Of a stretch of 64,000 bases of DNA, positions 53,901 through 54,580 are shown piece by piece. Source of the DNA: Charina bottae (Eukaryota; Chordata; Lepidosauria; Squamata; Charinaidae); contig JALMGJ010000003.1 in assembly GCA_023362775.1 (NCBI GenBank), positions 75,315,355-75,379,354 of the forward strand, given 5' to 3'. Position 1 is the first letter of the stretch, and each line of letters starts with the position of its first letter. A program made the translations under genes and the position numbers. Below the pieces are notes generated by a model that saw only the letters and a program-made list of their open reading frames with translations, was not told the DNA's origin and ran no database searches.

Positions 53901-54580
53901 GCAGGCCCTCTGCTTGGAGGTGGACAGGCTTAAGCAGCACAGACTTGTCAAACGTGCTTCCCTGCCGCCTTCAAGGAACCTCCGAAAACTCTTGTCAGCT
54001 CCCATCAATTCCGTAGCTGCCTCCACGGCTCCCAATTGCCCTTTCTCTACCCGCTGCTCAAATCCCGGCTTTCCTCAATGCCGCTCTAGTCGAACCCACT
54101 CACCGCCTTGCCCACACCCAGGATTTCGGTCAAGCGAGGGCCTTTCCCGCTTCGGCGATGGAAAGCAAGAGCCACGGCTGGCGGGCTTTCTTTTCTAGAC
54201 GTCCCGCTTGAAGGGGTGCCGGCACCTGTCCCTGAGGAGACTGAACGCAGGTCTTTCTCCCGCGCGTCGCGTCGGTTACGCCCCACACACTTACCGGACT
54301 GCAGGGAGGCACCCCCAACAGCAGGGGCGCTATCAACGGCCGGAGGGGCGGTGTGTTGTTGAAGCGGCTCCTCCCCGACAGGCCCAGTATTGGCAACGGG
54401 GAAAACAACGGGCCCTTGGGAGTATTTGATGTCGCGGAAGAACTTCTTCGTTTTGCGCAAGTTGTGCTGCAATCTCGCTAGGTGCCGGTTGTAGTGGCCG
54501 AACGTGCGGCACAGCTCGCGGTTTAATCCTCCCCCTCCGCCGGAGCCGCGGACAGTGGGGCCTCCCCATCCCTCCGACAT
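6907..54580 (-). CDS. DSTYK: DSTYK, dual serine/threonine and tyrosine protein kinase (12 exons, 3' end outside window)
   Basis: The gene was reconstructed from 12 minus-strand exons (listed separately) totalling 2620 coding bases, about 873 residues. All introns begin GT and end AG, and all phases join. The order matches known DSTYK: a variable N-terminus, a long conserved region with predicted helices (including [11 protein letters not shown]), and a C-terminal kinase domain. The kinase motifs are GRGQYG (about residues 665-670), CALK (lysine about 687), HRDIKLKN (aspartate about 783), DLG in place of DFG (about 801), and MAPELF. The last ~60 residues, encoded by one more exon in relatives, are not in the window. 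In vertebrates DSTYK is a cytoplasmic, membrane-associated kinase reported to promote ERK signalling downstream of FGF receptors, with roles in kidney and skin. No inactivating change was seen. Confidence 0.97.
7395..7910 (-). mobile_element. Probable solo LTR of an endogenous retrovirus-like element
   Basis: On the minus strand this stretch looks like an LTR. It starts TGTGGGGGGGCAAG near 7910 and has a TATA box AGTATAAATAGGGTC at about 7488-7502. About 55 bases further on is the polyadenylation signal CAATAAACC at about 7430-7437, then a short GT-rich end. A promoter and poly(A) signal this close together fit a U3-R-U5 layout. I see no clean CA terminus or target duplication and no internal retroviral genes nearby, so the borders are approximate. 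It lies in intron 11 in the same orientation as DSTYK. Confidence 0.5.
7911..8405. other. Intron 11 sequence, no feature seen
   Basis: AT-rich intronic sequence between the LTR-like repeat and exon 11. The short open frames here have no recognisable similarity. Confidence 0.5.
8406..8520 (-). CDS. DSTYK: DSTYK exon 11 (activation segment)
   Basis: 115 bases. The acceptor CAG precedes 8520 and the donor is GTGAAC after 8406. It encodes [20 protein letters not shown] and then [18 protein letters not shown]. It carries the metal-binding aspartate in a DLG rather than DFG motif, the activation loop, and the APE-type motif. DLG is also the form in known DSTYK proteins, so it is a family trait and not a defect. 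It leaves in phase 1, joining exon 12 to give TGKYDN. Confidence 0.97.
8521..8944. other. Intron 10 sequence, no feature seen
   Basis: AT-rich intronic DNA with no clear repeat or exon. Confidence 0.45.
8945..9150 (+). mobile_element. Diverged Sauria-type tRNA SINE
   Basis: ACAGTGGTTAAGG near 8960 matches the head of the younger SINE copies at 44640 and 56243 (GTGGTTAAGGC). The middle of that family follows in order: CATGGAGACC, then AAGGTGACCTTAGCCTAGTCACT, then the ATAGTGTTATTG region matching the usual CAGGGTTGTTGTT. It is well diverged, so old. It lies antisense to DSTYK in intron 10. Confidence 0.6.
9445..9671. mobile_element. Non-autonomous hAT element, TSD CTCTACCT
   Basis: The left end is CAGTGCTTTCCAAAG and the right end is CAGTTTGGAAAGCTATG, imperfect inverted repeats. 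It is flanked on both sides by the 8-bp duplication CTCTACCT (9437-9444 and 9672-9679), the hallmark of hAT transposition. The interior is GC- and CpG-rich against AT-rich surroundings and has the subterminal word TGTGTCGCGACACA. There is no transposase. It belongs to the same family as the elements at 18509, 48918, 49498 and 58780. Confidence 0.88.
9768..9880. mobile_element. Short palindromic hAT MITE
   Basis: The ends AGTGTTTCTCAACCTTAGCA and TGCCAAGGTTGAGAAACACT are long inverted repeats. They extend inward through ACTTTAAGATGT and ACATCTTAAAGT, so the ~113-bp element is nearly a perfect hairpin. The family (MITE with the CTTTAAGATGTGTGGACTTC core) is common in reptile genomes. A second copy is at 55264. 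I do not see a clear matching 8-bp TSD. Confidence 0.8.
10030..10347. other. Intron 10 sequence, no feature seen
   Basis: Starts with an AATTAAATTA-rich low-complexity stretch at about 10015-10045. The rest is unrecognised intronic DNA. Confidence 0.45.
10348..10461 (-). CDS. DSTYK: DSTYK exon 10 (catalytic loop)
   Basis: 114 bases, phase 0 at both ends. The acceptor CACTTAG precedes 10461 and the donor is GTAAGA after 10348. It encodes [20 protein letters not shown] and then [18 protein letters not shown]. The catalytic loop HRDIKLKN is complete, with the proton-acceptor aspartate at about residue 783 and the metal-binding asparagine five residues later. Confidence 0.97.
10462..10797. other. 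Intron 9 sequence, no feature seen
   Basis: Unrecognised intronic DNA between exon 10 and the microsatellite at 10798. Confidence 0.45.
10798..10849. repeat. Microsatellite (ATTC)n then (AC)n
   Basis: About five ATTC units, a short ATAAATA spacer and about ten AC units. It abuts the left end of the Tc1-like element and appears to have eroded its first few terminal bases. The right flank of the same element (about 13860-13885) also has an AC run followed by ATTCATTC. Confidence 0.9.
10920..11070 (-). pseudogene. Inverted segment of Tc1 transposase
   Basis: Minus-strand translation gives [20 protein letters not shown], then [14 protein letters not shown]. This is the central part of a Tc1 transposase, in reverse orientation to the rest of the gene, which begins at 11065 with [15 protein letters not shown]. 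The inverted piece joins FGHNSK directly to YQSIL, skipping about 45 residues that the plus-strand copy retains. It therefore derives from a differently deleted copy. The arms around 10958-10980 and 11078-11100 form an inverted repeat. Confidence 0.7.
11065..11529 (+). pseudogene. Tc1-type transposase C-terminal half
   Basis: This 154-codon open frame covers the C-terminal half of a Tc1 transposase. It has the second catalytic aspartate region ([15 protein letters not shown]) and the DDE-core block [20 protein letters not shown]. It ends at a stop at the YKEE position. Coding continues in degenerate form to about 11625. The N-terminal DNA-binding domain is absent, so no active transposase is expected. 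Confidence 0.82.
11762..11918. repeat. Four tandem ~39-bp GC-box plus CCAAT units
   Basis: Four adjoining units each read approximately GGGGGCGGGGTTTGCGGGCG followed by GGAGCCAATCGCGTGGAA. Each therefore holds a consensus Sp1/KLF GC box and a CCAAT core about 20 bases apart. A fifth, separate unit is at about 12540-12585. A related pair occurs in the different hAT at 57550-57612. Any regulatory effect is unproven. Confidence 0.85.
11988..12270. repeat. Long GC-rich inverted repeat with a third direct copy
   Basis: A ~100-bp segment (GAGCTGCCTGCCTGGCACTC to CCAGGGAAGGCACGCGGGCA) is followed by its near-perfect reverse complement at about 12090-12195. A second partial copy of that complement follows to 12270. 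The GC content is very high, so single strands would form a very stable hairpin. It lies inside hAT-A. Confidence 0.8.
12656..13349. mobile_element. Nested hAT element (hAT-B), TSD GGTTAAGG
   Basis: The left end CAGGGCTTTCCAAACTTTTG and right end CAGTTTGGAAAGCCCTG are inverted repeats. They are flanked by the exact duplication GGTTAAGG (12648-12655 and 13350-13357). The interior has several direct and inverted copies of a module with the words GGGGACCCCGAAAATGCCCT and TTCCGGCAGGGAGGCAAAAA, and copies of CAGCTGATTGGCG. There is no transposase. The insertion is entirely within hAT-A, giving three nested levels with the Tc1. Confidence 0.93.
13900..14430. other. Intron 9 sequence, no feature seen
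   Basis: Unrecognised intronic DNA to the right of the Tc1 nest. Confidence 0.45.
14425..14482 (+). mobile_element. CR1 3'-tail fragment
   Basis: TGTATGCCTCCCAGAGTCAC followed by AATAAATAAAT matches the 3' terminus seen in better CR1 copies (for example 35600-35650 and 38320-38385). Only the last ~60 bases are present, as is usual for heavily 5'-truncated CR1 copies. Confidence 0.55.
14565..14592. repeat. ACAT-type microsatellite
   Basis: A short run of CATA units, degenerate at its left end. Confidence 0.7.
14694..14826 (-). CDS. DSTYK: DSTYK exon 9 (kinase N-lobe to hinge)
   Basis: 133 bases. The acceptor CTTCTAG precedes 14826 and the donor is GTAAGG after 14694. It completes a split arginine codon and encodes [35 protein letters not shown] and HRDLYTGLK. 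This covers the N-lobe strands and the hinge (LIMEQL). It leaves in phase 0. Confidence 0.97.
14827..15196. other. Intron 8, no feature seen
   Basis: A short, AT-rich intron of 370 bases without repeats that I recognise. Confidence 0.5.
15197..15353 (-). CDS. DSTYK: DSTYK exon 8 (ATP-binding loop)
   Basis: 157 bases. The acceptor CTTTCAG precedes 15353 and the donor is GTGGGT after 15197. It encodes [34 protein letters not shown] and [13 protein letters not shown]. It carries the glycine loop GRGQYG (about residues 665-670), the ATP-anchoring lysine in CALK (about 687), and the helix-C glutamate in LALEF. The kinase N-lobe is intact. Confidence 0.98.
15354..16040. other. Intron 7 sequence, no feature seen
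   Basis: AT-rich DNA with a G-rich tract at about 15895-15912. Nothing else recognised. Confidence 0.45.
16041..17403 (-). mobile_element. Penelope-like retroelement (5'-truncated, broken)
   Basis: On the minus strand, 17345-16977 encodes the end of a Penelope-type reverse transcriptase ([33 protein letters not shown] with the catalytic DD, and [11 protein letters not shown]). After a frameshift, 16832-16113 encodes a GIY-YIG endonuclease ([31 protein letters not shown]). RT followed by GIY-YIG is the diagnostic Penelope-like layout. The 3' end (16041-16130) includes TGGTGCTCTCTGAGCCTTGT and GACGTTTCATTGCCAGGCTA. The same terminus occurs alone at 36109. The 5' part of the RT is missing. It lies in intron 7 in the same orientation as DSTYK. 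Confidence 0.9.
16113..16832 (-). pseudogene. Penelope GIY-YIG endonuclease ORF (239 codons, open)
   Basis: An open frame of 239 codons on the minus strand. The GIY-YIG core appears as GVIYNI...[10 protein letters not shown] around residues 52-75, followed by the conserved EH and the [10 protein letters not shown] region. The C-terminus is Q/N/T-rich and low complexity. In Penelope-like elements this domain nicks DNA for target-primed reverse transcription. It is frame-separated from the RT upstream, so it is probably not functional even though the frame is open. Confidence 0.8.
17404..17595 (-). mobile_element. tRNA-derived SINE, truncated
   Basis: The reverse complement starts GGGGCTCGATGGCTCAGTGG (A-box-like) and has a degenerate B box near 17530 (GGTTCGAGACC). 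The family body follows, reading CTCTTGCCAACCTAGCAATT and then GCATGCAAATGCAAGTAGAT. It stops at the Penelope border, lacking the 3' third seen at 35228 and 57091. Confidence 0.85.
17596..17630. repeat. AT-rich microsatellite
   Basis: Alternating TATA/TATG units. Confidence 0.7.
18040..18850 (+). mobile_element. Possible solo LTR or other retroelement end, interrupted by a hAT
   Basis: Moderately GC-rich, non-coding sequence ending in TATAATAAAGCTTAAACTC (18476-18494) and then TTTATTGTCTCTGAATC after the hAT insertion. The AATAAAGCTT signal near the end, with a GATAAAAACC TATA-like word about 260 bases upstream, is reminiscent of an LTR. No terminal TG/CA or target duplication could be fixed, so this is a weak call. 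Confidence 0.3.
18509..18815. mobile_element. Non-autonomous hAT element, TSD CACTGGTG
   Basis: The left end is CAGGGCTTTCCAAACTGTGT and the right end is AAAAGTTTGGAAAGCCCTG. Exact duplications CACTGGTG lie at 18501-18508 and 18816-18823. The interior is CpG-rich with CCCGGAAGTG and CTTCCGGGTT words. It sits in intron 7 only about 160 bases downstream of the exon 7 donor. No coding potential. Confidence 0.92.
18975..19104 (-). CDS. DSTYK: DSTYK exon 7
   Basis: 130 bases. The acceptor TTTTGTTAG precedes 19104 and the donor is GTGAGC after 18975. It encodes [20 protein letters not shown] and then [23 protein letters not shown], the linker just before the kinase domain. It leaves in phase 1, joining exon 8. 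Confidence 0.95.
19105..20630. other. Intron 6 sequence, no feature seen
   Basis: About 1.5 kb of AT-rich intronic DNA without recognised repeats. The small open frames are not conserved-looking. Confidence 0.45.
20632..21293. mobile_element. hAT element lacking its left end
   Basis: The right end AGTTTGGAAAGCCCTG at 21293 and the subterminal GTTGGTGTGTCACCAAC match hAT-B. The interior has alternating direct and inverted copies of the GGGGACCCCGAAAATGCCCT / CCGGCAGGGAGGCAAAAA module with CAGCTGAT words. No left terminus or TSD is visible near 20600-20640, so the left end has been lost. It lies in intron 6. Confidence 0.8.
21294..21934. other. Intron 6 sequence, no feature seen
   Basis: Unrecognised intronic DNA between the hAT and exon 6. 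Confidence 0.45.
21935..22111 (-). CDS. DSTYK: DSTYK exon 6
   Basis: 177 bases, phase 0 at both ends. The acceptor CTTCTGTAG precedes 22111 and the donor is GTCAGT after 21935. It encodes [40 protein letters not shown] and [19 protein letters not shown]. This is part of the conserved middle region of DSTYK, with no assigned catalytic role. Confidence 0.96.
22112..22468. other. Intron 5, no feature seen
   Basis: A short intron of 357 bases with nothing recognisable. Confidence 0.5.
22469..22552 (-). CDS. DSTYK: DSTYK exon 5
   Basis: 84 bases, 28 codons, phase 0 at both ends. The acceptor TTTTCAG precedes 22552 and the donor is GTATTA after 22469. It encodes [20 protein letters not shown] and then MLWEQIKQ, nearly identical to the known vertebrate protein. 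Confidence 0.96.
22553..23880. other. Intron 4 sequence, no feature seen
   Basis: AT-rich DNA. Around 23140-23460 there are two related stretches (ACTTACTCTACATTAGATTCCATTAAGT at 23147 and CTTACTCTATATTAAGTCTTGTTTAGTT at 23388), a possible old diverged repeat pair. Nothing else is recognisable. Confidence 0.35.
23900..24065 (-). mobile_element. Old SINE-like fragment
   Basis: The reverse complement has GGTTTGAACC (B-box-like), GTGACTGTGCGTCAGCCACT, TGCCTCACAAGTTTGTTGGG and a tail GGTGGAATATAAGTTTAGGA. This is the order seen in reptile tRNA-type SINEs (B box, CTCACAGGGTTGTTG region, GGCGGGATATAA region). It is strongly diverged. Confidence 0.5.
24157..24392 (-). CDS. DSTYK: DSTYK exon 4
   Basis: 236 bases. 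The acceptor CTTCTAG precedes 24392 and the donor is GTAAAG after 24157. It completes the aspartate codon begun in exon 3 and encodes [60 protein letters not shown] and [19 protein letters not shown]. It leaves in phase 0. Predominantly helical, as in relatives. Confidence 0.96.
24750..25058. mobile_element. Probable pogo/Tigger-like MITE
   Basis: The ends AGTGAAACCTCAATTTAGC and TATTAGGCTTCACT are imperfect inverted repeats with TA at both outer sides, the TA-target style of Tigger-type elements. Inner words GATTTAGTGGACTTTGG and AATGGTCCATTATA also pair roughly. A (CA)n run lies inside at 24877-24911. There is no coding sequence. Confidence 0.5.
24877..24911. repeat. (CA)n microsatellite
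   Basis: About 17 CA units. Confidence 0.95.
25060..26040. other. Intron 3 sequence, no feature seen
   Basis: AT-rich intronic DNA without a recognised repeat. Confidence 0.45.
26060..26225 (-). mobile_element. Tc1-type transposon remnant
   Basis: AATTGCAATAACTGCAACTA at about 26096 and TAGGAGACCCATTCCTTCTT at about 26156 are the reverse complement of the 3' coding part of a Tc1 transposase. Compare the plus-strand copy at 1650-1745 (GAGGAATGGGCCGAAATTCC and TTGCAGTTATTGCTGCC). It is highly decayed. Confidence 0.55.
26232..26400 (+). mobile_element. CR1 ORF2 C-terminal fragment
   Basis: Translation gives [20 protein letters not shown], then [18 protein letters not shown], the conserved ORF2 C-terminus seen at 48150-48330. 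It is cut off on the right by the LINE-like element starting at about 26402. Confidence 0.75.
26402..27115 (+). mobile_element. LINE-like retroelement copy 1 (5'-truncated)
   Basis: Homologous to the 3' part of the 1.7-kb element at 29855-31582. The coding tail reads [20 protein letters not shown] and then [20 protein letters not shown]. It is followed by the same AT-rich 3' UTR (AATGGCAGACAATTTATATG, ATAGTAGACAGGAATGTATA) and ends in AATAAAATTCTTATAAAAAA. This copy keeps the reading frame open from 26335 to 26629, so it preserves codons that are interrupted in copy 2. It lies in intron 3, antisense to DSTYK. Confidence 0.75.
27116..28047. other. Intron 3 sequence with one MITE remnant
   Basis: At about 27697-27813 there is a diverged palindromic hAT MITE (TTCCCCAATGTGGGCATACT, then AGCTCCCAGAATTCT, then GGCTGGGGAAAACTGC). 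There is also a short (AC)n/(GC)n run at 27550-27568. The remainder is unrecognised. Confidence 0.45.
28048..28711 (-). CDS. DSTYK: DSTYK exon 3 (large central exon)
   Basis: 664 bases, the largest exon. The acceptor CTATCTTCAG precedes 28711 and the donor is GTAATG after 28048. It encodes [20 protein letters not shown] through [40 protein letters not shown] and [20 protein letters not shown] to MEFK. The second half is almost unchanged from the mammalian protein; the first half is more variable. The run of charged helical residues suggests a coiled coil around residues 410-445. It leaves in phase 1. Confidence 0.97.
28712..29834. other. Intron 2 sequence, microsatellite only
   Basis: A (GT)n run at about 29683-29700. 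No other recognised repeat and no exon. Confidence 0.45.
29855..31582 (+). mobile_element. LINE-like retroelement copy 2, 1.7 kb, with ~20-bp TSD
   Basis: Flanked by AAATCACCTACTATAGCTGG (29835-29854) and AAATCACCTACTGTAGCTGG (31583-31602), a target duplication of L1 type with one mismatch. The 5' end GGAACTTCCGGTGGGAACAT GGCG resembles L1 5' UTRs (ETS-like CTTCCGG and YY1-like ACATGGCG). A short coding region follows at 30546-30900, then an AT-rich 3' UTR ending AATAAAATTCTTTTTAAAAA. At 1.7 kb it has both ends but no visible reverse transcriptase, so it looks non-autonomous (HAL1-like or a deletion derivative). It lies in intron 2, antisense to DSTYK. Confidence 0.75.
30546..30824 (+). pseudogene. 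Short ORF of the LINE-like element (ORF1-like?)
   Basis: 92 codons open, beginning [20 protein letters not shown] and ending NAELKKFN before a stop. Homology with copy 1 continues past the stop as [18 protein letters not shown]. The ancestral frame was therefore longer, roughly 170 codons, ending [10 protein letters not shown] as in copy 1. The acidic, heptad-like N-terminus suggests a coiled coil, as in L1 ORF1 proteins. I do not recognise an RNA-recognition domain. Function is inferred only from position in the element. Confidence 0.5.
31603..34166. other. Intron 2 sequence, no feature seen
   Basis: About 2.5 kb of AT-rich intronic DNA. The open frames at 32548-32865 and 33779-34090 have no recognisable similarity and no coding-like features. 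Confidence 0.45.
34177..34612 (+). mobile_element. LINE-like retroelement copy 3 (3' end only), TSD TGCTTCCAAG
   Basis: The last ~430 bases of the same element (ATAGTGGTCAGAAATATATA, GGAGGTTTATATATC, ending AATAAAATTCTTATTTTAAA plus a poly-A). TGCTTCCAAG flanks it at 34167-34176 and 34613-34622, a 10-bp target duplication. 5' truncation plus a poly-A tail is typical of target-primed reverse transcription. Confidence 0.75.
34623..35030. other. Intron 2 sequence, no feature seen
   Basis: AT-rich intronic DNA without a recognised repeat. Confidence 0.45.
35228..35556 (+). mobile_element. tRNA-derived SINE, full length, TSD TTATATGATGATTGT
   Basis: The A box TGGCTCAGCGG (35235-35245) and B box GGTTCGAATCC (35288-35298) mark a tRNA-derived head. 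The body includes GCATGCAAATGCAAGTAGAT, and the end is GGGGGAACCTTTACC. Perfect 15-bp duplications TTATATGATGATTGT lie at 35213-35227 and 35557-35571. Other copies are at 17404, 40184 and 57091, all in the opposite orientation. Confidence 0.93.
35657..35695. repeat. (GAAT)n microsatellite
   Basis: About ten GAAT units forming the tail of the CR1 copy. Confidence 0.95.
35940..36030. mobile_element. Diverged hAT MITE remnant
   Basis: GAACTACAACTTCCAGAATT and GGGAATTGAAGTCTAAT form the inverted ACTACAACTCCCAGAATTC-type core typical of reptile hAT MITEs. The ends are eroded. Confidence 0.4.
36109..36182 (-). mobile_element. Solo Penelope-like 3' terminal fragment
   Basis: GTGGAGTCCTTGGTGCTCTC through GACGTTTCATTGCCAGGCTA GGCAACATCTTCA matches the 3' end of the Penelope-like element at 16041-16115. 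Differences are few and include a 3-bp deletion. Only ~75 bases are present. Both copies are preceded by AAATGT. Confidence 0.8.
36183..37370. other. Intron 2 sequence, no feature seen
   Basis: AT-rich intronic DNA without a recognised repeat. Confidence 0.45.
37372..38395 (+). mobile_element. CR1 LINE 3' half, with an internal deletion
   Basis: The frame 37504-37827 has the RT palm blocks [20 protein letters not shown] and [14 protein letters not shown] (a YVDD catalytic motif) and [20 protein letters not shown]. The frame 37831-38217 continues [20 protein letters not shown] and ends [20 protein letters not shown]. About 85 residues are missing between NALY and TPSTKEF compared with the copy at 47949. 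The 3' end CCCAGAGTCTACTTTGTAGA plus (AAATA)n is present. Antisense to DSTYK, intron 2. A stop near 37828 and the deletion inactivate it. Confidence 0.88.
38647..39035 (-). CDS. DSTYK: DSTYK exon 2
   Basis: 389 bases. The acceptor is a T-rich tract ending TTTAG before 39035 and the donor is GTACCA after 38647. Joined to exon 1 it gives [19 protein letters not shown]. It continues [60 protein letters not shown] and [11 protein letters not shown]. It leaves in phase 0. [12 protein letters not shown] corresponds to GQDCNVKCQLLN in mammals, a P-loop-like stretch of unproven function. Confidence 0.96.
39130..39255. mobile_element. Diverged hAT MITE
   Basis: GTTGGGACTGCAATTTCCAGAA and TTATATTCCCAATACATCTGGAGGATGCC form a loose inverted repeat with the TTCCAGAATTACCCAGCAAG core common to reptile hAT MITEs. 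The ends are eroded. It lies just inside intron 1. Confidence 0.45.
39256..40170. other. Intron 1 sequence, no feature seen
   Basis: AT-rich intronic DNA without a recognised repeat. Confidence 0.4.
40184..40413 (-). mobile_element. tRNA-derived SINE with internal deletion, TSD TTATAAGATTTA
   Basis: Same family as 35228. The 12-bp duplications TTATAAGATTTA lie at 40172-40183 and 40414-40425. The sequence passes directly from AGGTTGGCAA to TTCACTGAGCCATTGCGCCC. About 100 bases around the B box are therefore missing while both ends remain, so the deletion happened within the element. Confidence 0.88.
40426..41325. other. Intron 1 sequence, no feature seen
   Basis: AT-rich intronic DNA without a recognised repeat. 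Confidence 0.4.
41328..41785 (-). mobile_element. CR1 LINE 3' fragment
   Basis: The tail (TTTA)n at 41328-41345 is followed on the minus strand, reading leftward, by the usual 3' end (complement of CACCGCCCATCTCCCCCCAC). The ORF2 C-terminus is in frame from about 41770 to 41514: [20 protein letters not shown] and then [20 protein letters not shown]. This tail is open to its normal stop, but the upstream part is absent. Confidence 0.85.
43013..44091 (-). mobile_element. BovB (RTE) LINE, 5'-truncated, TSD AAGCAAGGACT
   Basis: On the minus strand this encodes the second half of BovB ORF2: RT from [19 protein letters not shown] through [20 protein letters not shown] and [18 protein letters not shown] (catalytic YADD), then the C-terminal part with [20 protein letters not shown] and [15 protein letters not shown]. 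The 3' end is short-tailed with CAACAA units, as in RTE elements. An exact 11-bp duplication AAGCAAGGACT (43002-43012 and 44092-44102) lies inside the host transposon. Lies in intron 1, same orientation as DSTYK. Confidence 0.95.
43021..44097 (-). CDS. BovB ORF2 C-terminal portion, open 358 codons
   Basis: A continuous frame of 358 codons without stop or frameshift from the truncated 5' edge to the natural stop near the 3' end. It contains RT domains 4-7 including YADDTT and the conserved C-terminal arginine-rich block [12 protein letters not shown]. The family protein is about 1000 residues and begins with an endonuclease, which is missing here, as are the first RT blocks. The first codons near 44097 fall in the flank and TSD, so the true homology starts at about 44091. 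Intactness points to a fairly recent insertion, but the truncated copy cannot be mobile by itself. Confidence 0.85.
   Translation of the reverse strand: MLDYSKAFDCVDHNKLWQVLGGMGIPSHLVCLLRNLYNDQVATVRTEHGTTDWFKIGKGVRQGCILSPYLFNLYAEHIMRHAGLEESKAGVKIAGRNINNLRYADDTTLMAESEEELRNLMTKVKEESAKAGLQLNLKKTKIMATSLIDDWQIEGEKVEAVTDFVFLGAKITADADCSQEIRRRLLLGRRAMANLDKIVKSRDITLTTKVRIVKAMVFPVVTYGCESWTIRKAEQRKIDAFELWCWRKILRVPWTARRSNQSILQEIKPDCSLEGMILKAKLKYFGHIMRRQDTLEKKLMLGKVEGKRKRGRPRARWMDGILEVTDSTIGELGMVTADRKLWRGLVHEVTKSRKRLNE
44113..44639. other. Intron 1 sequence, no feature seen
   Basis: AT-rich intronic DNA without a recognised repeat. Confidence 0.4.
44640..44885 (+). mobile_element. Sauria-type tRNA SINE
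   Basis: GAGAGCCAGTTTGGTCTAGT GGTTAAGGC is the tRNA-related head and GAGTTCTAGTCCCGCCTTAG the B-box region. The body reads GGGTGACCTTGGGCCAGTCC, then CTCACAGGGTGGTTGTTGTG and GCCGCCTTGAGTTATTTATA, ending in a GATAAAT-like tail. It is nearly full length and little diverged. Such SINEs are characteristic of squamates. (CA)n follows at 44895-44920. Confidence 0.9.
44895..44920. repeat. (CA)n microsatellite
   Basis: About 12 AC units directly after the SINE tail. Confidence 0.9.
45185..45322. mobile_element. Diverged hAT MITE
   Basis: CAGATAGACAACATGGTGTTTTC and AACATCTTGGGGGCTCGAGATTGGCTATCC pair loosely as inverted ends. The inner GAATTACAACACCAATAACC and GGTCAGTAATTATGG pair as well, matching the palindromic MITE pattern. 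Confidence 0.5.
45323..45739. other. Intron 1 sequence, no feature seen
   Basis: A 20-bp tandem duplication of CTTGCTCTAATATGTTGCTTT is visible at about 45318-45360. Otherwise nothing was recognised. Confidence 0.5.
45740..45900 (+). mobile_element. Sauria-type SINE, 5'-truncated
   Basis: Begins in the body at GCCAGCTGGGTGATTTTGGG and continues CTCACAGGGTTGCTATTGTG and GATGGGATATAAATC. The tRNA head is missing. Confidence 0.85.
45901..46960. other. Intron 1 sequence, no feature seen
   Basis: A weak MITE-like fragment at about 46845-46915 (TTCCAATTCATATTTGTCCC...GGTATCTGAATTTCAAG). Otherwise unrecognised. Confidence 0.4.
46965..47385 (+). mobile_element. Old CR1 fragment
   Basis: AAGCCCTTCATGGTATAGGG, GTAGTGCCTGCCCTCTGGAA TAGCATCCC and CCAGACGTCCTTAAAAACCT follow the CR1 ORF2 C-terminus in order. 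The 3' end is CTGCCCAAAGTCACTTAAATCTAATAAATAAATC-like. Well diverged and frameshifted. Confidence 0.75.
47835..47905 (+). mobile_element. CR1 3'-tail fragment
   Basis: GTAAACTGCCCTTGGAGTCC followed by GAATAAAAATATTAATAAATAAA, the last ~70 bases of a CR1 copy. Confidence 0.6.
47949..48635 (+). mobile_element. CR1 LINE 3' end with open ORF2 tail
   Basis: 163 codons open to the natural stop: [60 protein letters not shown], then [21 protein letters not shown] ~200-bp 3' UTR ending GATAATAGGCGGTAATAGAA ATCTGATAAATAAATGATG follows. 5' truncation is far downstream of the RT. Little diverged, so relatively young among the CR1 copies here. Confidence 0.88.
48636..48909. other. Intron 1 sequence, no feature seen
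   Basis: AT-rich DNA between the CR1 tail and the hAT array. Confidence 0.4.
48918..49173. mobile_element. Non-autonomous hAT, TSD GTGTACAT (first copy of the array)
   Basis: Ends CAGGGCTTTCCAAAGTTTTT and CACACAGTTTGGAAAGCTCTG. Exact duplications GTGTACAT at 48910-48917 and 49174-49181 show an undisturbed insertion. The interior is built of short repeated words (AACCCGGAAGCGCTG, CTTCCGGGTTTT-like, GTTGGTGTGTCGCCG). No coding sequence. Related copies at 50596, 52295 and 63797. Confidence 0.93.
49498..49709. mobile_element. Non-autonomous hAT, TSD GTCTAATC
   Basis: Ends CAGTGCTTTCCAAACTGCCA and CAGAGTTTGGAAAGCTATG. Exact duplications GTCTAATC at 49490-49497 and 49710-49717. The interior has TGTGTCGCGACACA-type words and (GGC)-rich runs. 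Its duplicate is at 51173-51384. Confidence 0.92.
49927..50419. mobile_element. hAT element inserted in a hAT, itself interrupted
   Basis: Ends CAGTGCTTTCCAAACTGCCG and CACAGTTTGGAAAGCTATG. The flanks CGCTAGTG and TCCTAGTG share the last six of eight bases, probably a mutated target duplication. It is interrupted by a complete hAT at 50154-50362. Confidence 0.75.
50154..50362. mobile_element. Innermost nested hAT, TSD CACTAAAC
   Basis: Ends CAGAGCTTTCCAAACTTTTC and CACAGTTTGGAAAGCTCTG. Exact duplications CACTAAAC at 50146-50153 and 50363-50370. Removing the element and one duplication restores CGACACACTAAACTGTGTTG in the host hAT. The interior differs from the others (ATGCATCATTTCGCGACACA). 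Confidence 0.92.
50596..50851. mobile_element. Chimeric hAT: left flank GATATAGA, right flank GTGTACAT
   Basis: Same element as 48918 and 52295, but with unmatched flanks. The left 8 bases GATATAGA (50588-50595) are the duplication of the 52295 element. The right 8 bases GTGTACAT (50852-50859) are the duplication of the 48918 element. A single transposition cannot produce this; recombination between the two elements does. Confidence 0.92.
51173..51384. mobile_element. hAT, duplicate of 49498-49709
   Basis: Same ends and same target duplication GTCTAATC as its counterpart in unit 1. It is a copy by segmental duplication and not a new insertion. Confidence 0.9.
51626..52118. mobile_element. 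Nested hAT pair, duplicate of 49927-50419
   Basis: Outer element 51626-52118 with flanks CGCTAGTG and TCCTAGTG as in unit 1. The inner element is 51850-52061 with TSD CACTAAAC. The identical flanks confirm that the nest existed before the duplication. Confidence 0.88.
52295..52555. mobile_element. Non-autonomous hAT, TSD GATATAGA (last copy of the array)
   Basis: Ends CAGGGCTTTCCAAAGTTTTT and GTTTGGAAAGCTCT(G). Matching duplications GATATAGA at 52287-52294 and 52556-52563 (the last G of the element is shared with the duplication). It contains an extra GATCAGCGCTTCCGGGTTGT segment compared with the two upstream copies; the copy at 63797 shares that segment. Confidence 0.9.
52564..53770. other. 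Intron 1 sequence, no feature seen
   Basis: AT-rich intronic DNA between the hAT array and the CpG island. Confidence 0.45.

Noticed and set aside
53812..54198. 128-codon plus-strand frame in the CpG island as a divergent gene
   Set aside because: It is antisense to exon 1 flank and intron 1, has no conserved domain, and looks like a product of GC-rich composition.
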